Below, in pieces: positions 53,771-60,328 of a DNA stretch of 64,000 nucleotides; the stretch's first letter is position 1, and every line of letters starts with the position of its first letter. The notes under the pieces were generated by a model. That model was not told where the DNA came from and made no database searches. It was given only the letters and a program-made list of their open reading frames with translations. The translations under genes and the position numbers were made by a program. Source of the stretch: Comamonas serinivorans. Its GTDB lineage: Bacteria; Pseudomonadota; Gammaproteobacteria; Burkholderiales; Burkholderiaceae_C. The stretch is taken from positions 2,170,001 to 2,234,000 of the forward strand of contig NZ_CP021455.1 in NCBI RefSeq assembly GCF_002158865.1. The letters are read 5' to 3'.

Positions 53771-55450
53771 TCAGCGCCGCGACGGGGAACGGGCAGGCTG
53801 CCGTGAGGCGGCAGGGCTCGCTGGCGCAGGGGGCGGCGCTTGCAGCTCGGCGGTGCTGGGCGTGCGGCGGGGCAGCACCTGCCACTGCACCGATTGCATG
53901 GCGAACGGCTGGCCATCGTTGGCGCGGGCAAACTCGGCTTGCACGCCGGCCAGTCCGTTGACGTCCTGCACCAGGGTCAAGGCCGGCACGGCCACCACGT
54001 TGGGCAAGCGGCCCAGCATGTCCTCCTCGGTGGCAAGGCAGCCCACCGCTTCGGTGCCGGGCACGCCGGTGTCGAGCACGAAACCTGGGTTGGGCGCCAT
54101 CCAGTCAGGAATGCGCACCGAGTTGCCAGCCGAGATCAGGGCGTTGGGGTTGGCCGAGTTCGGCAGCAGGCGGATGACGTTGCCTTGGCCGTCCGACATG
54201 AAGCAGTAGAAGTAGGCGGCGCGGTTCACCCGGGCCGAGATGAACACCTGGGTGCCGCTCTCGAAGCGTGTGCGGTCGGGCACGGGGTTTTCCACCTGCA
54301 TGTCGATGCGCAGCGGCGCATTCGAGGCCACTTGCAGATCGCCGCCTTTGGGCCCCCAGCCGACCTGGGTGATCTTGCCCGTCTCATCGAGGGTGACGTA
54401 GTGGCGCAGCGCACGTTCGTAGGTGACGAAGTCCAGCGCGCCGGTCACCACCATGTTGTTGTCGGCCTGGAAGCGGCCGATGGCCGAGCGCCATTGCGGG
54501 GCGTTGACGGGCAGGGCCGGCGCGTCACCCGGCAGGTAGCCCTGGTTCGTCAGCGAACGCTGCACCAGCTTCTGCCGCGATGCCGGCGAACCTTGCTCGT
54601 ACCAGTCGCGCAGCACACGCTGGAAATCGGGATGGGTCTGGTCCAGCGTCAGGCATTGCCAATAAGGTACGCGCGCCCACTTGCCCAGCAGCTCGATCAT
54701 GGCCAGGTCCACCAGGGTGCGCGTGGCTGCACCCGTGCCCTGGGTGTAGTCGCGCCCCACGTTGAAGTGCACGCCGTAGGTGCCGATGCGACCGGCCAGG
54801 TCGAGACCTTGGCCGCCAGTGCCAAAGATCACTTCGTTGGCCGAATCCAGCCCCGGGATCAGCGTGCGCGTGCGGAAATCGCCCAGGTGCATCTCCAGGC
54901 CCAGCAGCGTGGCATTGCGGTTGGTGCTGTAGCCGGCCTCTATGCGCGAGCCCGACAGGCCGGCATCCCACCGGTTGTTCAGCACGTTCTGGTCGACGTA
55001 GGAAATGGCGCCCGACACATACAAGGCGGGGCGTTGCAGCTGCATCTGGTTGTTGTTGAGCAGCAGCGTGGTCAGGTTCTGCACCGTGTCCTGACGGGCG
55101 ATGTCGACCTCGAAGTCGACATAGCGGAAGGCGTTGCTCAGGCGGGACATCTGCGAGATGGCCGTGATGATCATGTCCTTGGAGGCGACCGCGACCTTGG
55201 CGGAGTAGTCCGGGATCTGCTTGCTGGTGATGAGCGTGGTCGGCAGGTCCGCGTCGCGCAGCAGCTGGTCCATGCAGGCCAGGGAATCGGTGAAGCTGGA
55301 GATGGAGCGCAGGGGGCGCACCACGGGACGCGCCGCGGCGGAGGCATGCGACTGCAGTTCGACGTCACGCCGTGGATCCAGCGGCGTGGTGCACGCGCCC
55401 AAGAGCAGGCTGCCCAGCGCTGCCCCGAATGCCCAGGAAATCCGAGTCAT
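53771..55450 (-). CDS. CsgG-like outer-membrane lipoprotein with DUF4384-like domain
   Basis: 559 residues. The lipobox LLGAC puts the lipidated Cys at residue 20. Residues about 45-275 resemble CsgG/HfaB, the nonameric outer-membrane pore that exports curli subunits (SSFTDSLACMDQLLRDADLP; YSAKVAVASKDMIITAISQM; then VDLAMIELLGKW). A peptidoglycan-binding-like segment follows (AIGRFQADNNMVVTGALDFV) and then a DUF4384-like beta domain (SGTQVFISARVNRAAYFYCF; SDGQGNVIRLLPNSANPNAL). The C-terminus is Pro-rich. CsgG itself is about 280 residues, so the extra domains are distinctive. Its neighbours encode a secreted repeat protein and a small secreted partner, supporting an export role. Confidence 0.8.
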   Translation of the reverse strand: MTRISWAFGAALGSLLLGACTTPLDPRRDVELQSHASAAARPVVRPLRSISSFTDSLACMDQLLRDADLPTTLITSKQIPDYSAKVAVASKDMIITAISQMSRLSNAFRYVDFEVDIARQDTVQNLTTLLLNNNQMQLQRPALYVSGAISYVDQNVLNNRWDAGLSGSRIEAGYSTNRNATLLGLEMHLGDFRTRTLIPGLDSANEVIFGTGGQGLDLAGRIGTYGVHFNVGRDYTQGTGAATRTLVDLAMIELLGKWARVPYWQCLTLDQTHPDFQRVLRDWYEQGSPASRQKLVQRSLTNQGYLPGDAPALPVNAPQWRSAIGRFQADNNMVVTGALDFVTYERALRHYVTLDETGKITQVGWGPKGGDLQVASNAPLRIDMQVENPVPDRTRFESGTQVFISARVNRAAYFYCFMSDGQGNVIRLLPNSANPNALISAGNSVRIPDWMAPNPGFVLDTGVPGTEAVGCLATEEDMLGRLPNVVAVPALTLVQDVNGLAGVQAEFARANDGQPFAMQSVQWQVLPRRTPSTAELQAPPPAPASPAASRQPARSPSRR

Positions 55451-55497
55451 GGTGCCCTCCGCATGCCCGCGCGCGGGCCAATCCCGACAACAGACGG

Positions 55498-55932
55498 TCA
55501 GCGACAGACGTTGACCAGATCACCGCGCAGCACAACGACCTGTGTGTTGTTGTTGGCCTGGCGGACTTGAGAGGCGGTGCCTGGCCGCAGCATGGTGGTC
55601 GAGCTGCCCACCTCCTGGACACAGGTTTTCCGGGTGCCCGCCGAGCGGGTGGTGTTGACGATGTCGCTGTCGGTGGCGATGCCGTTCGGGTTGCTGGTGA
55701 AGGACTGCGCTTCGTAACGCGACACCTTGGCACGCAGCCATGCCGGCAGATCGTCGGCCGGGTCCAGCGCGCCCGAGCGGGCTTCTGCCGCCGTCGGGAA
55801 GGCCTGGTAGCTGACGTTGCCGCCCAGCAGCACCGGGTCTTCGCCAGGCGCGCCTTGTGACCAGGCGACAGAGCCCGTGCCGGTCAAAGCCAGACACAGC
55901 AGCAGGCGGTAAAGCCGGGTGTGATCAGACAT
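55498..55932 (-). CDS. Small secreted protein of the CsgG-like cluster
   Basis: 144 residues with a Sec signal peptide (LYRLLLCLALTGTGSVAWSQ, cleaved before GAPG). The mature part has no recognised domain. The C-terminal half is Asn/Thr/Gln-rich (SSTTMLRPGTASQVRQANNN) and two Cys (KTCVQEVG and VNVCR-end) could form a disulfide. Its place between the repeat protein and the CsgG-like pore is where a curli-type nucleator, chaperone or adaptor (CsgB/CsgE/HfaA analogue) would sit, which is inference from position. It lies 47 bp before the pore gene. Confidence 0.65.
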   Translation of the reverse strand: MSDHTRLYRLLLCLALTGTGSVAWSQGAPGEDPVLLGGNVSYQAFPTAAEARSGALDPADDLPAWLRAKVSRYEAQSFTSNPNGIATDSDIVNTTRSAGTRKTCVQEVGSSTTMLRPGTASQVRQANNNTQVVVLRGDLVNVCR

Positions 55933-55961
55933 GGTGGCCCCCAGTGCAAATGAAACAAGGG

Positions 55962-55988
55962 CTGCGATCGGCCAACGGCCAATCGCAG
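55962..55988 (-). terminator. Intercistronic hairpin after the repeat-protein gene
   Basis: Arms CTGCGATTGGCC and GGCCGATCGCAG (minus strand, one mismatch) with a GTT loop, 22 bp after the repeat-protein stop. With no T-tract it may stabilise or partly terminate the message, raising the repeat protein above the downstream genes. Confidence 0.55.
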
Positions 55989-56009
55989 CGGCTCTGACTC
56001 AGCGCGGCG

Positions 56010-56492
56010 TCATTCGCACTTGAAGCAGGCGTTGTTGGACGACAGACCCTGCACGGCCTTGGTCTGGTTGCCCTTCGCCAGGTTGCTCACGTACATGCCC
56101 TTCAGGGCCACCACTTGCAGCGAGTTGCCATTCACCACCACGTCACCCACGTTGCTGGCCAGGGTTTGCATGGCGTAGGTCTGGTTGTCCTGGGCCCGGT
56201 TGCTGACGGACGAATGCTTGCCCACCACAGCCTGGACCGAGGTGCCGTTCACCGTCACATGGCCGGCGTTGCTGGCCAGGAACTGGTTGGCTTCGGTCTG
56301 GTTGTCCGCCGAGGTGTTGCGGATGGAGCCGTACGCCATGGCCGTGGCCTGGATGGACGTGCCGTTGATGATGATCTGAGGCGCAGCGGTGCTGCCCCCA
56401 CCGCCGCCGCCACCGCCGTGACCGCCACCAGGACCACCGGCGAATGCCGCCGTGGATGCAAGAACCAACGCAAGGGCAAAAGGCTTGAACAT
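56010..56492 (-). CDS. Secreted Asn/Gln-repeat protein, candidate amyloid subunit
   Basis: 160 residues. A signal peptide (FKPFALALVLASTAAFA) precedes a Gly-rich head (residues 19-33) and three 39-residue repeats: 40-77, 78-116 and 117-155. Each carries VNGxSxQ, then SxxNxAxxNQTxAxQxLxSNxG, with Asn43/82/121 in register. The S/Q/N/A/Q spacing recalls curlin repeats, though this is not CsgA. It ends CFKCE with two Cys. Start ATG 56492 is chosen for its GGAG box and signal peptide. The CsgG-like pore gene downstream fits an exported, fibre-forming subunit; function is inferred. Confidence 0.78.
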   Translation of the reverse strand: MFKPFALALVLASTAAFAGGPGGGHGGGGGGGGSTAAPQIIINGTSIQATAMAYGSIRNTSADNQTEANQFLASNAGHVTVNGTSVQAVVGKHSSVSNRAQDNQTYAMQTLASNVGDVVVNGNSLQVVALKGMYVSNLAKGNQTKAVQGLSSNNACFKCE

Positions 56493-56620
56493 GATGTGTC
56501 TCCAAACGAGGCTGGTTGAGGTGTGTGCCACCCGGTTCAGACAGGCCCTGGTGCATCGTCGATGTCCGTCGGGGTCGTCTGGGAATGGAGTGTCCGTGTG
56601 ACCAGCGCCCCCTTGCATCC

Positions 56621-56636
56621 CGTGAAATTGATCACG
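56621..56636. promoter_or_regulatory. CRP-like dyad
   Basis: CGTGAAATTGATCACG, that is GTGA-N6-TCAC, matching the core of the CRP consensus TGTGA-N6-TCACA. It lies 129 bp upstream of the repeat-protein start. Confidence 0.55.
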
Positions 56637-56662
56637 CTTTTGGTGCAACTGTTTACCAAAAG
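56637..56662. promoter_or_regulatory. 26-bp operator-like dyad
   Basis: Perfect 8-bp arms CTTTTGGT and ACCAAAAG separated by 10 bp, directly abutting the CRP-like dyad. A good candidate for the binding site of the divergent response regulator. Confidence 0.6.
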
Positions 56663-56900
56663 CCTGCAACCAAACGCAAAAATTCGGCCTGAAACAACAG
56701 CTTGCCAAAGCACCTTTGTGCTGCATGGCGGCGCGCATTGTTGGGTAACGGGGTGTGTTTTCGGTAATAGTTAATAGATGTAATTCGTTACGAGCAAAAT
56801 CCATTCAAATCCAAACTCTGGGGGCGCGGGCACATGCAGGGAGCGTGTGGAGGTCGATCGCACCACTTGAGCCTTAAACCAACAATGACTGGAGATCCCC

Positions 56901-57683
56901 ATGCCCCCCAACGCCACCCATGGACCTGAGCCGCTTCGAGGAGGGCAACAGGCGTTGTCCGGGCCGGGACCGGACCGGTTCCGGGATCAGCAATGGCCCA
57001 TGTTCCTCATGGGCCAGGTGGATCGACCGATCCGCGTGGCGCTGGTCACGCAGGACGCGCACCTGCGGCTGGCCGTGACGCAGGAGTTGCTCGCCGATGG
57101 CCGCACCGACCTGATCGGCCATGCGACCGGTGTGCGGGAAGGCCGCCGCCTCATCAATTCGCGCGACATCGACGTCCTGATGGTCGATCTGCACCTGAGC
57201 GATGGCACGGGGTTTCAGGTGCTCGAGTACATCAAGCAGACCCGCCCGATGATGGAGGTCATCGTGGTGTCCAGCTGCGACGACGAAGACCACGTCCTGC
57301 GAGCCTTTCGCAGCGGCGCCAACGGCTTCCTGCTCAAGAGCTCGTGGTTTGGCAGCCACGTCGAGGCGGTGTTGCAGGTCGTGAATGGTGGCGCCGTCGT
57401 CACGCCCAGCCTGCTGCGTCGGCTGGTGCGCCGGCTGCGTGCCTCGGCCGGCACCGAGGCCTTCGCGAACAGCGAGCTGCCGGCTGAGCGCGACACCTTG
57501 TCCGAGCGCGAGAAAGACGTGTTGCGCATGCTCGCCAAAGGCATGACCAGTGCGCAGGTCGCCATCCAGCTGTCGATTGGCGAACAGACCGTGAACAGCC
57601 ACGTGCGCAGCATCTACCGCAAACTCAAGGTGCACACGCGGGCGCAGGCGGTGGTCATGGCCTCGAATTTCGGGGTGCTTTGA
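56901..57683 (+). CDS. NarL/FixJ-type response regulator
   Basis: Up to 260 residues; ATG 57009 would give about 224 and start nearer the domain. The receiver domain (about 43-165) has the phospho-acceptor Asp96 (DVLMVDLHLSDGTGF), Ser124/125 and Lys146 (NGFLLKSS), but only one of the usual acidic pair is plain (Asp52). The LuxR HTH occupies about 198-258 (LSEREKDVLRMLAKGMTSAQ; IGEQTVNSHVRSIYRKLKV). Divergence from the repeat-protein operon makes it the likely regulator, a CsgD-like arrangement. No histidine kinase gene is adjacent, so the signal source is unknown. Confidence 0.9.
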   Translation: MPPNATHGPEPLRGGQQALSGPGPDRFRDQQWPMFLMGQVDRPIRVALVTQDAHLRLAVTQELLADGRTDLIGHATGVREGRRLINSRDIDVLMVDLHLSDGTGFQVLEYIKQTRPMMEVIVVSSCDDEDHVLRAFRSGANGFLLKSSWFGSHVEAVLQVVNGGAVVTPSLLRRLVRRLRASAGTEAFANSELPAERDTLSEREKDVLRMLAKGMTSAQVAIQLSIGEQTVNSHVRSIYRKLKVHTRAQAVVMASNFGVL

Positions 57684-57761
57684 TGCCCGGTTGAGGCCAG
57701 GCGGTGTGGCAAACTTGCCCGCTTTTCGCACTGGCCCACGCCCGTTGGTGGGCATCACGAC

Positions 57762-60221
57762 ATGCACAGCATCACCGCGCAGATCGCACAGGAACTCAAG
57801 GTCAGGGAAGAGCAGGTGCAAGCCGCTGTGGGCTTGCTCGATGGCGGGGCGACCGTGCCCTTCGTGGCGCGTTACCGCAAAGAAGTCACCGGCGGCCTGG
57901 ACGATGTGCAGCTGCGCGAACTCGACGCCCGCCTGGCCTACCTGCGTGAGTTGGCCGACCGCCGGGCTGCCGTGCTCAAGAGCATCGACGAGCAGGGCAA
58001 GCTGACACCCGCGTTGCGCGCGGCGATCGAGCGCGCCGCCACCAAGCAGGACGTGGAAGACCTGTACCTGCCCTACAAGCCCAAGCGCCGCACCAAAGGC
58101 CAGATCGCGCGCGAGTTCGGCATCGAGCCCCTGGCCGATGCGCTGCTGGCCGACCCCTCACAGGACCCGCAGACCGCTGCCGTGCCGTTCGTGAAGGCCG
58201 AGAAAGGCGAAGGCGGCGAAGATTTCACCACCGTGGCCGCCGTGCTCGATGGCGTGCGCGACATCCTGGCCGAGCGTTGGGCCGAGGACGCGCAGCTCGT
58301 GCAGACGCTGCGCGAATGGCTGTGGCAAGAAGGCCTGCTGGTGTCCAAACTGGCGGCGGGCAAGGACGAGCACAACCCCGAAGTCGCCAAGTTCCGCGAT
58401 TACTTCGACTACGACGAGCCCATTGGGCGCGTGCCTTCACACCGCGCGCTGGCTGTTTTCCGCGGTCGCGCGCAAGAGATCCTGGATGCCAAGCTCACGC
58501 TGCCTGAGGCCGCCGAAGCCCCGGGCGGCGCGAGCGAGCGCGGCGCCCTCAACCTGGCGGAAGGGCGCATCGCCCTGCATGTGGGCTGGCGCCACCAGGG
58601 CCGCGCGGCCGACGACCTGCTGAAAAAAGCCGTGAGCTGGACCTGGCGCGTCAAGCTCAGCCTGTCGACCGAGCGCGACCTGTTTGCGCGTCTGCGTGAC
58701 GCGGCCGAAACGGTGGCGATCAAGGTGTTCGCCGACAACCTGCGCGATTTGTTGCTGGCCGCGCCGGCCGGCCAGCGCACCGTGCTGGGGCTGGACCCCG
58801 GCATCCGCACCGGGGTGAAGGTGGCCGTGTGCGACGCGACCGGCAAGCTGGTCGACACCACCACGGTGTACCCGCACGAGCCGCGCCGCGACTGGGAGGG
58901 CAGCGTGCACACGCTGGCCAAGCTGTGCGTCAAGCACGGGGTGCAGCTGATCGCGATCGGCAACGGCACCGCCAGCCGCGAGACGGACAAGCTGGCCGGC
59001 GACGTGATCAAGCTGGTCGAAAAAATGATGCCCCCACGCCCCCTGGCTGCGCCTGGTCCGCTGCCCCCAGAGGGAGCAGCGTTTGGCCTTGGGGGCGGCC
59101 CTGCGGCCAAACTGGCCGGTGATTCGTTTGTCAAGATCGAGAAGATCGTGGTCAGCGAAGCGGGCGCTTCGGTCTACAGCGCCAGCGAGTACGCGTCGCA
59201 GGAGCTGCCCGATGTGGACGTGAGCCTGCGTGGCGCCGCCAGCATCGCGCGCCGCCTGCAGGACCCGCTGGCCGAGCTGGTCAAGATCGACCCCAAGAGC
59301 ATTGGCGTGGGGCAGTACCAGCACGACGTCAACCAGAGCGAGCTGGCGCGGACGCTGGACGCCGTGGTGGAAGACTGCGTGAACGGCGTCGGGGTGGACC
59401 TGAACACCGCCAGCGTGCCCTTGCTCACGCGCGTGTCCGGCCTGTCGGGCAGCGTGGCCAAGGCGGTGGTGCGCTGGCGCGAGGCCAACGGCGCCTTCCG
59501 AAGCCGCCAGCAGTTGCTGGAGGTGAGCGGCCTGGGCGCCAAGACCTTCGAGCAGAGCGCCGGCTTCCTGCGCATCCGCGGCGGCGACAACCCGCTGGAC
59601 ATGACCGCGGTGCACCCGGAAAGCTACGCCGTGGTCGACCGCATCCTGGCGCAGGCGGGCAAGCCCGTCGACCAGGTGATGGGGCGCAGCGACGTGCTCA
59701 AGGCCCTGCGCCCCGAGCTGTTCGCCAACGACACCGTGGGCGTCATCACCGTCCAGGACATCCTGGCCGAGCTGGACAAGCCTGGGCGCGACCCACGGCC
59801 CGACTTCCAGGTGGCGCGCTTCAACGACGGGGTCGAAGACATCGCGGACCTGCAGCCCGGCATGGTGCTGGAAGGCACCGTGAGCAACGTGGCCGCCTTT
59901 GGCGCCTTCGTGGACCTGGGCGTGCACCAGGACGGCCTGGTGCACGTGAGCCAACTGGCCAACAAGTTCGTCGAGGATGCGCGCGAAATCGTCAAGACCG
60001 GCCAGATCGTCAAGGTCAAGGTGCTCGAAGTCGACGCGGCGCGCAAGCGCATCAGCCTGACGATGAAGCTGGACGCGCAGGCGCCGCGGCGCGATGGCCC
60101 GCGCGAGAACCGGTTTGAAAGCGCCGGCCGCGGCCAGCGTGCGGGGCAGGCTCGGCGCGATGCGCCGCAAGCCACGGCCATGGCCTCGGCCTTCAGCAAG
60201 CTGCAGGGCTTGAAGCGTTGA
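57762..60221 (+). CDS. tex: RNA-binding transcription accessory protein Tex
   Basis: 819 residues. Tex is a conserved nucleic-acid-binding protein tied to transcription. Domains in order: helical N-terminal Tex/HTH region, YqgF RNase-H-like fold (VLGLDPGIRTGVKVAVCD near 345), the SEAGASVYSASEYASQE segment, tandem helix-hairpin-helix (LNTASVPLLTRVSGLSGSVA) and a C-terminal S1 domain (GMVLEGTVSNVAAFGAFVDL). Residues about 423-457 form a Pro/Gly/Ala insert (MMPPRPLAAPGPLPPEGAAF) that interrupts the normally continuous sequence before VVSEAGAS and matches a hairpin-bearing DNA insert at 59026-59110. Confidence 0.94.
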   Translation: MHSITAQIAQELKVREEQVQAAVGLLDGGATVPFVARYRKEVTGGLDDVQLRELDARLAYLRELADRRAAVLKSIDEQGKLTPALRAAIERAATKQDVEDLYLPYKPKRRTKGQIAREFGIEPLADALLADPSQDPQTAAVPFVKAEKGEGGEDFTTVAAVLDGVRDILAERWAEDAQLVQTLREWLWQEGLLVSKLAAGKDEHNPEVAKFRDYFDYDEPIGRVPSHRALAVFRGRAQEILDAKLTLPEAAEAPGGASERGALNLAEGRIALHVGWRHQGRAADDLLKKAVSWTWRVKLSLSTERDLFARLRDAAETVAIKVFADNLRDLLLAAPAGQRTVLGLDPGIRTGVKVAVCDATGKLVDTTTVYPHEPRRDWEGSVHTLAKLCVKHGVQLIAIGNGTASRETDKLAGDVIKLVEKMMPPRPLAAPGPLPPEGAAFGLGGGPAAKLAGDSFVKIEKIVVSEAGASVYSASEYASQELPDVDVSLRGAASIARRLQDPLAELVKIDPKSIGVGQYQHDVNQSELARTLDAVVEDCVNGVGVDLNTASVPLLTRVSGLSGSVAKAVVRWREANGAFRSRQQLLEVSGLGAKTFEQSAGFLRIRGGDNPLDMTAVHPESYAVVDRILAQAGKPVDQVMGRSDVLKALRPELFANDTVGVITVQDILAELDKPGRDPRPDFQVARFNDGVEDIADLQPGMVLEGTVSNVAAFGAFVDLGVHQDGLVHVSQLANKFVEDAREIVKTGQIVKVKVLEVDAARKRISLTMKLDAQAPRRDGPRENRFESAGRGQRAGQARRDAPQATAMASAFSKLQGLKR
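59026..59110. repeat. Hairpin-bearing insert inside tex (second repeat type)
   Basis: GC-rich segment with GCTGCCCCC-AGA-GGGAGCAGC near its centre and GGCCTTGGGGGCGGCC after it. I recall similar CCCC/GGGG elements scattered in Comamonadaceae. It is in frame and adds about 35 residues not expected in Tex. Confidence 0.55.
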
Positions 60222-60222
60222 T

Positions 60223-60274
60223 GGGGTATGGGCTTGCTGCCGATATGTTTTGAACGGGAACCGATCCATACTGC
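60223..60274. repeat. GTATG palindrome, copy 20
   Basis: GGGGTATGGGCTTGCTGCCG against AACGGGAACCGATCCATACT. It starts 2 nt after the tex stop. Confidence 0.8.
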
Positions 60275-60328
60275 TTCCCTTTGTGGGTGAGAACCTGCAC
60301 CACCGCTGCGCAGCGCGCCCATGGAGCC

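Larger units (their letters stand above)
56493..56900. promoter_or_regulatory. AT-richer divergent regulatory region of the secretion cluster
   Basis: 408 bp between the repeat-protein gene and the response regulator, visibly more AT-rich than the window. It carries two abutting dyads (56621-56662) and, further right, GTAACG/CGTTAC flanking a TTGGGT-N18-TAATAG possible rightward promoter for the response regulator (56741-56770). Confidence 0.6.
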
